Numbered from the stretch's first letter, positions 28,252 to 37,733 are shown. The stretch: DNA of 64,000 nucleotides from Hartmannibacter diazotrophicus (GCF_900231165.1 NZ_LT960614.1:4279501-4343500), one strand, 5' to 3'. Notes: a model not told the origin generated them from the sequence alone. Made by a program: numbers and translations.

Positions 28252-29514
28252 TCACGGCACCGTTTTCGGCACGGCGTCGCGGGCAACCTCCTGAAGCAGG
28301 GCCTTGTCCTCGGGAAGCGACAGGGCCTCGAGGCTCCGTTCCAATGCCGCATCGGCATGCTTGCGAGCCAGCGCCGCATGGGCGCCGTCGCCGGCGAGAG
28401 CCAGGACACCCAGCATCTTTTGGAGGCGGATCGCGACTTCCAGCAGCCCGGCCCCGTCGCGCGCGATGGGCCGGATAAGATCGTCGAAAAGATCGTCCGC
28501 ATTGAGCCCCGGCGCGTAGACATGCGGATGCAGCGGCTCGCTCGTCACCTTCTCGCTCGAAACCTCGATCCAGTTCGCCAGAAGGCGCGTGCCGGCCGCC
28601 AGCGCCGCGATCGCCGTGCCCGGATCGTTGATGGCGGGCGACAGGGCTCTCGACGCCACTTCGGCAAGAACGATCATACCGAAGCGCGGATCATTGGAAA
28701 AATGCCGCCTGTCGGCGATCGTCAGCGCCTCGACGAGACGCTCCATCTCCCCGTCGTCGAGAGCATCGCGGCTTTCCATCACCATCATCCGCGAATGCAC
28801 ATAGCTTCCCGGCACGACGATCAGACGGATCACGGTGTCATTGCGCGCCGCCACGGCTTCGATGATGCCGACGTCGACATGCTGGACGTAGCCCTGGGCC
28901 GCGCCGGTGACCGCAAATCCCTGGGCCGGCTCCCACTCCTCGGTCGGTCGTCCCCCGAAATGCGGGTGTTTCAGCCATTTGGCAAAGGCGTCCAGGCAGG
29001 CCCGTTCCACCCTCGCCGTTGTCACGTCTACGCGGACGAGCGCGGCCAGATGATCCATCCAGTGCAGGAATGTCACCACGATCCAGAGCATGATGACGAC
29101 CGTGACGACGAAGAGCGCGAAGCTGCCCTTTTCGCCGAAGACGCCGAGATTCATCAGAACGAGGCTGGTCACGCCAAAAAGAAACGAGCCGAGAAAGATC
29201 GAAATGGCGTTCTGGGCGGTCCGGTCCTCGGTCACAAGGGGGGTCGCCCTGGGCGTCACGTTGCTGGTCGCCGCCGAGAATCCCGAGATCATCGTGCTCA
29301 GCGAGAAGGTCGTCACCGCCAGCATGCTGCTGGCGAGAATGTTGAGCATGGTCTCCGTCGCAGCGCGCGGGATTTGCAGCGACAGGTAATGCGCGACCAG
29401 CGGATCGATGGCGAAGGCAAAGATGGTCGTCGCGACAGAGAGCACGGAGAACAGGGCAGCCCTCAGCCAGAGGCGGCGGGTGAGGTTCGCCAGTATGAAG
29501 GACAGATTGCTCAG
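28252..29514 (-). CDS. DUF2254 family membrane protein
   Basis: This DUF2254 protein has four N-terminal membrane helices and a soluble C-terminal domain with AEVASRALSPAINDPGTA, the most conserved family segment. Its function is unknown. The first standard start in frame is a GTG at 29445, but that would begin inside helix 1. The codons before it encode the family-like NLTRRLWLRAALFSVLSVA, so translation must start earlier. The only candidate before an in-frame stop is a CTG at 29514 with GGAGCGGG about 6 bases upstream, giving 420 residues. The exact start is unproven. Confidence 0.8.
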   Translation of the reverse strand: MSNLSFILANLTRRLWLRAALFSVLSVATTIFAFAIDPLVAHYLSLQIPRAATETMLNILASSMLAVTTFSLSTMISGFSAATSNVTPRATPLVTEDRTAQNAISIFLGSFLFGVTSLVLMNLGVFGEKGSFALFVVTVVIMLWIVVTFLHWMDHLAALVRVDVTTARVERACLDAFAKWLKHPHFGGRPTEEWEPAQGFAVTGAAQGYVQHVDVGIIEAVAARNDTVIRLIVVPGSYVHSRMMVMESRDALDDGEMERLVEALTIADRRHFSNDPRFGMIVLAEVASRALSPAINDPGTAIAALAAGTRLLANWIEVSSEKVTSEPLHPHVYAPGLNADDLFDDLIRPIARDGAGLLEVAIRLQKMLGVLALAGDGAHAALARKHADAALERSLEALSLPEDKALLQEVARDAVPKTVP

Positions 29515-29712
29515 TGTCCCGCTCCGGTCAGCCGATCATGGGCAAGGTTGTTCGACAGAATTGTACAATCAACACATCAAGGCTTCGAATGTTCCGGCCT
29601 GCGTCCCGCTCGACGTCCTTGAAGCCGGGCCAGATCGGTCACGGACATGCCCCGCTCCGGACCGCGTGACGCTCTTGCCCGCCAATCCCGCCAACCCCAT
29701 CATAGCACGCTC

Positions 29713-30651
29713 TTATGCGTCCTTCGGTGCCGTCAGCAAACCATAGGTGTCCGGCTCGCGGTGAAGCGCGAAATTGAAGATATTGGCCTTGATCTCGCGG
29801 CACCGGTCGAGGTTGATGGGCGCGGTCACGAGTTCATCGCCGCGTGTCGCCGCCAGCGCCACAATCTCGCCAGTCGGCGCGACGATGCAGCTTCCGCCGA
29901 TGAGCTCGCAGCCCTCCTCGAACCCGGCCTTGGCGCTGCCGATGACATAGGTGCCGTTCTGGTAGGCGCCGGCCTGAAGGCTGAGGTGATTGTGAAAGTC
30001 CTGCAGGTGGTCGTGCTCCGGCGCCGGCGGATAGTGCTGCGGCGTGTTGTAGCCGACGGCGACGAGTTCGGCGCCCTGAAGGCCCAGCATGCGAAAAGCC
30101 TCCGGCCAGCGCCGGTCGTTGCAGATGAGCGTGCCGTAGCGTCCGCCATCCACATCGGCAACGGGAAAGCCGAGATTGCCGCGCGTGAAATAGCGCTTTT
30201 CCAGATGCTGGAACGGCCGTTCGGGCTCGTGCTCGCGATGGCCCGGCAAATGAATCTTGCGGTATTTGAGCGCGATCTTCCCTTCGCGGTCGACGAGGAT
30301 CGCGGTGTTGTAGCGCACCGCCCTGCCCTCTTCCTCGGCCAGTTCCGCATAGCCCAGATGGAAGCCGATTCCCGCCGCCTTCGCCGCCTCGAACAGCGGC
30401 GCGACGTCGGCGTTGGGCATTGCCCTCTCGTAAAAGACGTCGAGATCGGCGTCGTTGCCAAAGAACCAGCGCGGAAAGAAGGTCGTGAGCGCCAGCTCGG
30501 GAAAGACGACGAAGCTCACCCCGCGCGCCTTCGCCTCATCCAGCAATGCCAGCATGCGCCCGACGACCGAAGAGCGCGGCTCGTCACAGGCGATGGGCCC
30601 GAGCTGGGCGCTGGCGGCAATGAACTTGCGATCCGTACCTGTGTTGCTCAT
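29713..30651 (-). CDS. N-carbamoyl-D-amino acid hydrolase (nitrilase superfamily)
   Basis: The 312-residue amidohydrolase hydrolyses N-carbamoyl-D-amino acids to the amino acid, CO2 and ammonia. The nitrilase triad is complete: Glu52 in FPELALTTFFP, Lys132 in KYRKIHLPG and Cys177 in ICNDRRWPE. These sit exactly five residues later than E47, K127 and C172 of characterised D-carbamoylases, and LPGHRE and PFQHLEKRYF also match that family. It is the last gene of a coupled trio: its ATG overlaps the stop of dpaL (ATGA). Relaxed specificity for other ureido acids is possible. Confidence 0.88.
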   Translation of the reverse strand: MSNTGTDRKFIAASAQLGPIACDEPRSSVVGRMLALLDEAKARGVSFVVFPELALTTFFPRWFFGNDADLDVFYERAMPNADVAPLFEAAKAAGIGFHLGYAELAEEEGRAVRYNTAILVDREGKIALKYRKIHLPGHREHEPERPFQHLEKRYFTRGNLGFPVADVDGGRYGTLICNDRRWPEAFRMLGLQGAELVAVGYNTPQHYPPAPEHDHLQDFHNHLSLQAGAYQNGTYVIGSAKAGFEEGCELIGGSCIVAPTGEIVALAATRGDELVTAPINLDRCREIKANIFNFALHREPDTYGLLTAPKDA

Positions 30652-31886
30652 TGCCGTTTCTCCCAGGCGGTGGCCGCGGCGCGCACCTCGTCGCCCGTGC
30701 GCCCGGCAAGGCGTGCATAGACCGCCGGGTCGGTATCACCTTCCGTGCCGAAGACAAGGACGCGCGACCTCGGTCCAAGCTCCAGCCGGGCCGCGGCCTC
30801 GGTGTCTTCCATCAGGGCTGCAAGCGCAGCGATGCCGGCTACGGCGGATTCCCCGGCGACCACCGGTTTGTCGCCGCAGGCGCCTTCCGCCAGGACCTTC
30901 ATCGCATCGATCGCGGCCCGGTCCGGCAACCGCACGACCACGTCGGCGCCCGTTTTCAGGATGTCGTAGGCAAGCTCGGAAACCTCGCCGCAGGCTAGCC
31001 CGGCCATGAGGGTGTCGAGGTCCCCGCCGACGGTAACCGGATGCCCGGCGGCGATGGTCTCGTACCAGCAGGCCGCGGCCTCTGGATCGGCCAGGATCAC
31101 CTTGGGGCGGTGGGGGGCCGTCCGGCGCCAGACGTGGGCGGCGACAGCCGCCGCCATGCCGCCGACGCCCGTCTGCAGGATCAGATGGGTCGGCAGGTCG
31201 TCCATCTGGGCAAGCGCCTCGAAGGCCATCATCTCGTAGCCCTGCATGACATTCGCCGGAACGTCGCGATAACCGGGATAGGAGGTATCGGAGACAACGA
31301 ACCAGCCCTCGCGCGTCGCGGTCTCCTGGGCCTCGCGCACACTGTCGTCATAGTTGCCGGCGGAGCGCACGACGCGGGCTCCGAAGGCCTCAATGGCGGC
31401 CTTGCGCCCCTCGCTGACATCCTTGTGGATGAAGATGACGCAGCGGCAGCCGAAGAGCTTCGCGCCCCAGGCAACGGATCGGCCGTGATTGCCGTCTGTC
31501 GCGCAGGTCACCGTCAGGGTGTCTGCGATCTCGGAAAAGCGCCCCTCGAAAAGGTCCGCCATCTCCGGCGTTTGCCCCGTCTCGTCCGCAATCCGCTTCA
31601 TCAGCAGCCGCATGACGGCATAGGCTCCGCCAAGCGCCTTGAAGCTGCCGAGCCCGAAGCGGCCGCTCTCGTCCTTGTAGGCGATGGATCCGACGCCGAG
31701 GGCATGCGCCAGCTTCGGCATGAAGACAAGCGGTGTCGGCGCATAGCCGGGCCATGACGTGATCGCCGAGCGCGCCGCCTGGAAGGTGGCATCGCTCAGG
31801 ATCGCCTCCATCGCGGGCGTATAGTCCCTCCCGGCCTGCCCATTGAAGACAATGGCCGCGCCGCTGGTCTCGATCGATGGTGTCAT
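30648..31886 (-). CDS. dpaL: Diaminopropionate ammonia-lyase
   Basis: This 412-residue PLP enzyme splits 2,3-diaminopropionate to pyruvate and two ammonia. It resembles E. coli YgeX throughout: the PLP lysine in KDESGRFGLGSFKALGGAYA (about residue 82), TCATDGNHGRSVAWGA, YDDSVREAQE, PANVMQGYEMMA, LQTGVGGMAAAVAAHVW, GGDLDTLMAGLACGE and VFGTEGDTDP. I took the ATG at 31886, which overlaps the deaminase stop (ATGA); the longer frame above it lies inside the deaminase gene. A threonine dehydratase role is less likely given these motifs. E. coli ygeX also sits near hydantoinase-type genes. Confidence 0.88.
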   Translation of the reverse strand: MTPSIETSGAAIVFNGQAGRDYTPAMEAILSDATFQAARSAITSWPGYAPTPLVFMPKLAHALGVGSIAYKDESGRFGLGSFKALGGAYAVMRLLMKRIADETGQTPEMADLFEGRFSEIADTLTVTCATDGNHGRSVAWGAKLFGCRCVIFIHKDVSEGRKAAIEAFGARVVRSAGNYDDSVREAQETATREGWFVVSDTSYPGYRDVPANVMQGYEMMAFEALAQMDDLPTHLILQTGVGGMAAAVAAHVWRRTAPHRPKVILADPEAAACWYETIAAGHPVTVGGDLDTLMAGLACGEVSELAYDILKTGADVVVRLPDRAAIDAMKVLAEGACGDKPVVAGESAVAGIAALAALMEDTEAAARLELGPRSRVLVFGTEGDTDPAVYARLAGRTGDEVRAAATAWEKRQ

Positions 31887-32374
31887 GCGCGCGATGCCCA
31901 GAAGGTCAGGTGCATCTCGGCGGCCTCGTCCTCGAGCATCGGCCCGACGACCTCGACCGTCCGTTGGCCAGTCGCGAGCACCTCCCGGCAGGGCATGTCC
32001 AGCGTCGGGTTTTCGGGATGGTTGCCGGTGATCGTCTTCAGCCGTGCCTCCGAGAGCCCGTAGACGATGCGCCCGATCCCGGCCCAATAGGCAGCGCCCG
32101 CGCACATGGCGCAGGGCTCGGCCGAGGAATAGAGCGTCGCACCGGCGAGTTCCTCGGGACGATAGGCCTTCGAGGCGCGTGTGGCGATGACCCGCTCCGC
32201 ATGGCCGGTCATGTCATGGTCCGGAAGGTAGGCGTTGCCCTGTTCCAGGAGAATGGTGCCGTCAGCGCCGACGACGATCGCGCCGAAGGGGTGGCTCCCC
32301 TCCTCGGCGGCTTTGGCGGCAATGTCGAAGGTCCGGCGCAGAAAGACGGTGTGATCGAGATCGGGAAGAGACAC
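31883..32374 (-). CDS. CMP/dCMP-type (guanine/cytosine-like) deaminase
   Basis: This zinc deaminase of the CDA fold has the HAE motif in MTGHAERVIATRAS and the PCxxC motif in SSAEPCAMCAGAAYWAGI, so the zinc site is complete. It resembles guanine deaminase/TadA-like nucleoside deaminases but the substrate is not clear. A GTG at 32374 gives a family-like start (MSLPDLDHTVFLRRTFDIA, 163 residues); an ATG at 32446 would add 24 unlike residues. Neither has a good ribosome-binding site. It is the first gene of the coupled trio with dpaL and the carbamoylase, and it probably acts in the same catabolic route. Confidence 0.75.
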   Translation of the reverse strand: MSLPDLDHTVFLRRTFDIAAKAAEEGSHPFGAIVVGADGTILLEQGNAYLPDHDMTGHAERVIATRASKAYRPEELAGATLYSSAEPCAMCAGAAYWAGIGRIVYGLSEARLKTITGNHPENPTLDMPCREVLATGQRTVEVVGPMLEDEAAEMHLTFWASRA

Positions 32375-32539
32375 GAAGCGGTCCGGCAAAAAGGAGAAAG
32401 GAAAGACAGCCGGCTCCAGAGATCGGGAGCCAGTCAGGCACAGCATAGTGCATTGCAGCGAAGCTTGGGAACAGGTCGCCGGATCAATCCGGTGCAGAAA
32501 TCATCAGCCGGCGCAGGAAATGATGGGGCGCGTCGCCGA

Positions 32540-33106
32540 TCAGGTCATGGAGCCGAAAGCAGCCACGACCCGTTCATAGATCCCGCGGCGGTGAAGCGGA
32601 CAGATCAGCGGCATGCCGGCAAGCGGCCGCCAGCCCCATTCGAGAAATTCCGCCGGCTCGTCCGTGTGCTCGGCAAGCACCGTGATCTCGCGCTCGTCGC
32701 CCATGAAGCGGAAGGCAGCCCAGCGCTGACGCTGACCGCGAAACGGATAAAGCTTGTGGACGGATGCCCCCCGCGCCGGAAAATCGTAGGTCCACCAGTC
32801 GTCGGTAACGGCGAGGAAGTCCGCCGAGACGACGCCGGTCTCCTCGTGAAGCTCGCGCCGCGCAGCCTCGACGATGTCCTCGCCCGCGTCGATCCCGCCC
32901 TGCGGCATCGCCCAGTCGAGCCCAGGAGCGAAGACTTCCGGATCCGGCCAGCCGAAGAGGTTCGGAAAGGCCCGTCCAGCGAAGACGAGACCGGCCGCAT
33001 TGAAGAGGCAGATGCCGACATTCGGCCGGTAAGGCAGATCGGCCGAAAGCGGCTCGCGCTCGGCCGGGTCGGGCGGTGTCTCGGCCGCCGGCAGCCGGAC
33101 ACTCAC
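32540..33106 (-). CDS. Nudix hydrolase, RppH-like paralog 1
   Basis: The 188-residue protein is an RppH/Ap4A-type Nudix hydrolase. The Nudix box is intact ([20 protein letters not shown], then TGVV). The start of the domain, [13 protein letters not shown], mirrors that of the neighbouring paralog. It starts with GTG overlapping that gene's stop (GTGA). Compared with true RppH it has an N-terminal extension of about 25 residues and a diverged segment ([12 protein letters not shown]) before the box. It may have a different nucleotide substrate. Confidence 0.82.
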   Translation of the reverse strand: MSVRLPAAETPPDPAEREPLSADLPYRPNVGICLFNAAGLVFAGRAFPNLFGWPDPEVFAPGLDWAMPQGGIDAGEDIVEAARRELHEETGVVSADFLAVTDDWWTYDFPARGASVHKLYPFRGQRQRWAAFRFMGDEREITVLAEHTDEPAEFLEWGWRPLAGMPLICPLHRRGIYERVVAAFGSMT

Positions 33107-33630
33107 GCCGGAACGGCCAGATGCTGGAAAGCCGTCACCACCTGCTCGTAGACCGGGCGCTTGAAGGGAACGATCAGGCCCGGCAGAGCGTCGATCCGCT
33201 CCCAGCGCCAGTCGCGGAATTCCGGCTTGTGCGCGCCGCCGGCCGGGTTGTGGATGTCAATCTCGCTTTCCTTGCCCTTGAAGCGGAAGGCGAACCACTT
33301 CTGCGTCTGCCCGCGGTATCGGCCTCTCCAGGCTTTTCCGCTCTCCATGGGCAGGTCGTAGGCGAACCAGTCCGGTGCTTCGGCGATCAGCTCGACGCTG
33401 CGGACATTCGTTTCCTCATAGAGCTCCCGAACCGCCGCATCGAACGGCGCCTCGCCCGGATCGATGCCGCCCTGCGGCATCTGCCAGGAATAGGCCGGCG
33501 CTTCCTTGTTCGCCTTGGCGGCCTTTGCCGCGCCCTCGCCCCGGCGCTGTCCGATCCAGACCTTGCCGTCCTTGTTGAGCAGCAGGATGCCGACACAGGG
33601 ACGATACGGAAGCTCATTGAGGAACGCCAT
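33103..33630 (-). CDS. rppH: RNA pyrophosphohydrolase (RppH/IalA)
   Basis: The 175-residue Nudix enzyme removes pyrophosphate from 5'-triphosphate RNA to start mRNA decay, and also cleaves dinucleoside polyphosphates. It has [13 protein letters not shown], the [11 protein letters not shown] lead-in and an intact Nudix box ([20 protein letters not shown], then TNVR). KWFAFRFKG follows as in RppH. It lies 19 bp after the divergent polysaccharide deacetylase gene, as in other Rhizobiales, and is coupled to a second Nudix gene. Confidence 0.9.
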   Translation of the reverse strand: MAFLNELPYRPCVGILLLNKDGKVWIGQRRGEGAAKAAKANKEAPAYSWQMPQGGIDPGEAPFDAAVRELYEETNVRSVELIAEAPDWFAYDLPMESGKAWRGRYRGQTQKWFAFRFKGKESEIDIHNPAGGAHKPEFRDWRWERIDALPGLIVPFKRPVYEQVVTAFQHLAVPA

Positions 33631-33649
33631 TGATCTGCCTTCTAACCGA

Positions 33650-34843
33650 TCAGCCCCCCGGCCGCTTCAGCGCGGCCGTGAGAGGAACGAGAGTGATTCC
33701 GCGATTTTCCAGTCCGCTGGCCCAGTCCTTGATTCGCGCGATGGTGACCGGCAGCGCCGAAGCATAGCCGATCGCGATTCCCCGTGTCCGGGCGATCTCC
33801 TCAAGCTGAACGAGACGCGTGTCGACGCTGGCGTCGGAAGGTTCGGAATCGATGATGAGATCGGCAAGGACAAAGGGCGTTCCCACCTGGCCGGCGATTT
33901 CCCTGGCCTTGCTGCGCGACGACGAGGCATCGTCGAAATAGAGCAGCCCCCGCTTGGCAAGGTCCTGGAGGACCGGTTCGAACGCGATCTGGTTGGCGGT
34001 GAACCGCGCGCCCATGTAGTTCATCACACCGACATAGGCCGAGATGCGCGCCATCAGCCAGTGCAGCCGCTCCAGATTCCGGTCAGCGGAATTATCCGTC
34101 AGCAGCGTATGGGGGCCAGGATCGTTGTCGGGAAAATCGAACGGCTCCAGCGGGATTTGCAGCAGCAGTTCATGACCGTCCTGCCGCGCCCGCCGTTGCC
34201 AGAGATCGAGACTGTTGCCATAGGGCGCGAAGGCCAGTGTGATCTCCGGCGGCAGTTCGTTCAGAGCCTCGTGCGTTCCCGTCTGGCTGAGGCCGAGACC
34301 GCCGATGACGATCGCGACCTTGGGCGATGCACCGATGATGGGCGGCACCGGCCGGGCATAGGCGTCGACCGGCCGCACGCCATTGGCGCCGACCCGCGGC
34401 AGCGCGCCAACCGAGGATGCCTCGACGAGAGCCGGCAATCCCTGCACCGGCATCTCCCCCTTTGTCTCGGAGGACGCCATGTCGCTCGCATCGCCAGACA
34501 TTGCGCCCGGCATCGCGCCAGGCAGCGTGACGTCGGCGACATCCGCATTGCCCTCGCCGGTCGTCGGCAGCGGCGCATCGCGGCTCACCGGCGGCAGCCG
34601 TTCGCCGGCTCCGGACTTGACGCCGACGACCGCGACGCGTTCGGAGCTTTGCGCGTCCTCGCCGCGCTCGATACGCACGACGGCTTGCGGTTCGCCGCCG
34701 AGCGGATCGTCGATGGCAAAGACCCAGATGGACGCCCCCGCCAGCGCGATGAAGATCAGGCTCAGCGACAGGGCGAGATAGGGGACTCTCCTGCGCACTG
34801 CCTTGGGCAGCTTCAGTCCAAGCGGCGCTGAAAGGTCATTCAT
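33650..34843 (-). CDS. Divergent polysaccharide deacetylase family protein
   Basis: The 397-residue protein has one N-terminal membrane anchor ([21 protein letters not shown], about 21-41), a variable low-complexity linker to about residue 170, then a YibQ/DUF610 domain: [25 protein letters not shown] and [12 protein letters not shown], then YMGARFT and [12 protein letters not shown]. The fold is that of NodB deacetylases. It would act in the periplasm, likely on cell wall glycan, but activity is not established. It continues the envC-ctpA gene group. Confidence 0.85.
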   Translation of the reverse strand: MNDLSAPLGLKLPKAVRRRVPYLALSLSLIFIALAGASIWVFAIDDPLGGEPQAVVRIERGEDAQSSERVAVVGVKSGAGERLPPVSRDAPLPTTGEGNADVADVTLPGAMPGAMSGDASDMASSETKGEMPVQGLPALVEASSVGALPRVGANGVRPVDAYARPVPPIIGASPKVAIVIGGLGLSQTGTHEALNELPPEITLAFAPYGNSLDLWQRRARQDGHELLLQIPLEPFDFPDNDPGPHTLLTDNSADRNLERLHWLMARISAYVGVMNYMGARFTANQIAFEPVLQDLAKRGLLYFDDASSSRSKAREIAGQVGTPFVLADLIIDSEPSDASVDTRLVQLEEIARTRGIAIGYASALPVTIARIKDWASGLENRGITLVPLTAALKRPGG

Positions 34844-35012
34844 GGCAAGACGCGGGCCTGCGAACGGAATTGCTGAACATCGGTTTCGATATCTAGAGCA
34901 CCATCCCTCTTAGGAAATCGTTAACCGTAATTTCGGCCCGGCCGCCGCGACCGGCGGTGCTGGAGGACTGTCCAGCCGTGTCCGGGCCGGAGGGGCTGAT
35001 GACCCCACTTGC

Positions 35013-35040
35013 GAAAATGGCCGGGCTTGAGCCCGGCCAT
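35013..35040 (-). terminator. Rho-independent terminator after ctpA
   Basis: ATGGCCGGGC (35017-35026) pairs perfectly with GCCCGGCCAT (35031-35040) around a 4-base loop. In the minus-strand transcript the stem is followed by TTTTCGC. It ends the envC-ctpA transcript 43 bp past ctpA, so the deacetylase gene has a separate promoter within 34844-35012. Confidence 0.75.
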
Positions 35041-35082
35041 CGCTTCAACACCCTCGGAAGGGCGGTCTCATCGGCACAGGGC

Positions 35083-36411
35083 TCAGTTCGGAACCGGCGT
35101 GTCGCCCTTCGGCGGGAAGGCGCTGTTCGCCTGCAGGCCGCGCAGAAGATCAAGCGCCGTGTTGAGCTGCTTGTCGTCCTTTGCATCCGGCGGCACATAG
35201 GCGCCCGAGCCGGTCTCTTCCGTGCCGTCCTGCGACGAAAGATGGCCCGGCAGGCTTGCCTCGCCCTTGGTCTCGACCTGGCCCTTCAGATCGTCCGGCA
35301 GCTCCTGCTTGACCTCGATGTCGGGCGTGATGCCCTTGGCCTGGATCGACGTGCCCGACGGCGTGTAGTAGCGCGCCGTGGTCAGGCGGATCGCACCGTT
35401 TTCGCCAAGCGGGATGATCGTCTGGACCGAGCCCTTGCCGAAGGACCGCGTGCCGAGGATCGTCGCGCGGCGATGATCCTGAAGCGCGCCTGCGACGATC
35501 TCCGAGGCCGAGGCCGATCCGCCGTTGGTCAGGACGATGACCGGCTTACCGCCCGTCATGTCGCCGGAGCGGGCACTGTAGCGGCGGGTCTCGTCCTCGT
35601 GGCGCCCGCGCGTCGACACGATCTCGCCCTTGTCGAGGAACGTGTCGGAGACGGCGATGGCCTGGTCGAGCAGGCCGCCCGGATTGTTGCGAAGGTCAAT
35701 GATGAAGCCCTTGAGCTTGTCCTTCGGGATGTCCTTCTCGATCTTCTCGATGGCGGCCTTCAGCCCGTCATAGGTCTGCTCGGTGAACTGGGTGATTCGG
35801 ATGTAGCCGACATCGTCCTCCTCGCGCGAGCGGACCGACTGGATCCGGATCACGTCACGCTTGACGGTGATCTCCAGGGACTTGGACGCCCCCTCGCGGA
35901 CCACGGTCAGGGTGATCGGCGAATTGACCGGCCCGCGCATCTTTTCGACCGCCTGCTGCAAGGTCATGCCCTGCACCTGCTCGCCGTCGAGCGCGACGAT
36001 CAGATCGCCGGAGAGAATGCCTGCCTTCGCGGCGGGGGTATCATCGATGGGGGTGACGACCTTCACCACGCCGTCCTGCATCGTGACCTCGATGCCCAGA
36101 CCGCCGAACTCGCCCTTCGTCTGGACCTGCATGTCCTCGAAGCTCTTCGGGTTCATGTAGCTGGAATGCGGATCGAGCGAGGTCAGCATGCCGTTGACGG
36201 CGGCCTCGATCAGCTTCTGCTCGTCGGGCACCTCCACATAGTCAGCGCGAATGCGTTCGAACACATCGCCGAACAGCGCCAACTGACGGTAGGTGTCGGG
36301 CGCCGCGGCATTTGCGATGCCGATGGACGAAAGGTCCGCCTTGCCCACACCAACGGCGACGACCGCGCCGATCAGGGCACCCGTCGCCAGCAGTGATACT
36401 TTCTTCATCAT
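35083..36411 (-). CDS. ctpA: Carboxyl-terminal processing protease (S41 family)
   Basis: This 442-residue periplasmic serine protease has a signal sequence (LLATGALIGAVVAVGVG), an N-terminal helical part and a PDZ domain (about 90-170, GGLGIEVTMQDGVVKVV, PAAKAGILSGDLI). The S41 core carries the catalytic serine region NGGSASASEIVAGAL (about residue 299) and the lysine in GTRSFGKGSVQ. It trims or degrades envelope proteins and often controls peptidoglycan hydrolases. The ATG overlaps the envC stop (ATGA), so the two are made together, consistent with joint action at the cell wall. Confidence 0.95.
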   Translation of the reverse strand: MMKKVSLLATGALIGAVVAVGVGKADLSSIGIANAAAPDTYRQLALFGDVFERIRADYVEVPDEQKLIEAAVNGMLTSLDPHSSYMNPKSFEDMQVQTKGEFGGLGIEVTMQDGVVKVVTPIDDTPAAKAGILSGDLIVALDGEQVQGMTLQQAVEKMRGPVNSPITLTVVREGASKSLEITVKRDVIRIQSVRSREEDDVGYIRITQFTEQTYDGLKAAIEKIEKDIPKDKLKGFIIDLRNNPGGLLDQAIAVSDTFLDKGEIVSTRGRHEDETRRYSARSGDMTGGKPVIVLTNGGSASASEIVAGALQDHRRATILGTRSFGKGSVQTIIPLGENGAIRLTTARYYTPSGTSIQAKGITPDIEVKQELPDDLKGQVETKGEASLPGHLSSQDGTEETGSGAYVPPDAKDDKQLNTALDLLRGLQANSAFPPKGDTPVPN

Positions 36412-37733
36412 CCGCGAACCTTCCGGTCTTCAGAGGCCACCCACCAGGGTGACGGGTCAATTGCAGTGTCGTCCTTTCGGAACTCCACATAAAGAACAGG
36501 TTGTGTTGAACTTGCGTCCGGCGCCGTCGCGCTGACAAGACGCGTCTCTCCCATGGAGCCCAAGGGCTCGCCTGTGAGCACGAACTGCCCGAGCTGGACG
36601 TCGATGCTCTCCATGCCTGCTATGACTATATGATATCCATCTCCTGCATCGAGGATCAAGAGTCGCCCGTAGGAGCGAAAGGTCCCGGCATAGACAATCC
36701 ACGCGTCGCAGGGCGAGGTGACGCTGGCCCCCGCGCGCGTCGCGATCGAAACGCCGGAGGACAGGGTTCCAAAGCCCGTATCGGCGCCATATCCTTCAAT
36801 TTCAACACCCCGGACCGGAATACGCAGCGTGCCTTTGGCGTCCCCGAAGGCAATGGCGGGCCTGAGCCGCCCCATTCCGGTGTCGGTTCGGCCGGTCTGC
36901 TGGCGCTGCTTTGCCGCGTCAAGCTGCTTGCCAAGGCTTGCGATCAAATCTTCGAGAGTCTTCGCTCTCTTGCTCAGTTCCTCGGCTCGCTGCCGTTCCT
37001 CGGCAAGATTCTGCTCCGATTTTTCGCTGAGCTTGCGCTTTTCCTCGACCAGCAACTGCACGCGCTTGCGGTCCTCGGCCATCGCGACACGGTCGGTCTC
37101 AAGGCGCTTGCGCTCCGCCTCGACCTCGTTCCGCACGCTGATGAGCGCCGCAAGATCGGAGGCAAGGGCCTCGGCCTCGACACGAAGTTCAGGCAGAACG
37201 GCGCCGAAGGCAATCGCCGAGCGCACCGCGCCGAGCGCATCTTCCGGCCGCACCACGACCGCCGGCGGCGGCCGCCGGCCGATCCGCTGCAGCGCGCCCA
37301 GCACGTCGATGAGAACGCCGCGCCGCGCGTCGAGGCTCTTGCGGATATCGGCGGCATTGCGGTCGAGCCGCTGAAGCCGCTGCTCGCTGTCCTCCAGTTC
37401 GCCTTCGAGCGTCTGGATGCGGGCCGCCGTGGTCACCAGCTTGTCCGTCAGGGCGGCGCGGTCCTTTTCGATTCCCGCGATCTCGGTTTCCAGCGCGTCC
37501 TGGCGCTCCTTGGAAAGCTGGATCGAATTGGAGATGGACTCAAGCTCGGCCTGCGATGAATTGTGCTGATCGGCAATGTCGCCGCGCTTGTCGCCTGCCT
37601 CCGCCTGTCCGGCTCCAAGGTCCGATCGCCCCGCGGCCGAAGGTGACCCGCCGGTCGTCTGGGCGTGCCCGCCCGATGTCGCAAGGGCGGCAGACAACAG
37701 GAGCACTGCGGCCAGCCGGAAACCGGGCAACAT
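36408..37733 (-). CDS. Murein hydrolase activator EnvC-like protein
   Basis: With the ATG at 37733 the protein has 441 residues and a clean signal peptide (MLPGFRLAAVLLLSAALATS). Long coiled coils fill about residues 45-290 (heptads such as LETEIAGIEKDRAALTDKL). A LytM/M23 domain follows at about 320-441. The M23 HxH zinc motif is replaced by LYVEFRKD, so the domain is degenerate and should activate amidases rather than cut murein, as in EnvC. A longer frame starts at 37901 but would bury the signal peptide. Confidence 0.88.
   Translation of the reverse strand: MLPGFRLAAVLLLSAALATSGGHAQTTGGSPSAAGRSDLGAGQAEAGDKRGDIADQHNSSQAELESISNSIQLSKERQDALETEIAGIEKDRAALTDKLVTTAARIQTLEGELEDSEQRLQRLDRNAADIRKSLDARRGVLIDVLGALQRIGRRPPPAVVVRPEDALGAVRSAIAFGAVLPELRVEAEALASDLAALISVRNEVEAERKRLETDRVAMAEDRKRVQLLVEEKRKLSEKSEQNLAEERQRAEELSKRAKTLEDLIASLGKQLDAAKQRQQTGRTDTGMGRLRPAIAFGDAKGTLRIPVRGVEIEGYGADTGFGTLSSGVSIATRAGASVTSPCDAWIVYAGTFRSYGRLLILDAGDGYHIVIAGMESIDVQLGQFVLTGEPLGSMGETRLVSATAPDASSTQPVLYVEFRKDDTAIDPSPWWVASEDRKVRG

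Noticed and set aside
34957-36396. A 479-codon plus-strand frame opposite ctpA
   Set aside because: Shadow of the S41 protease, rich in Asp/Arg/Leu/His without any fold signature.
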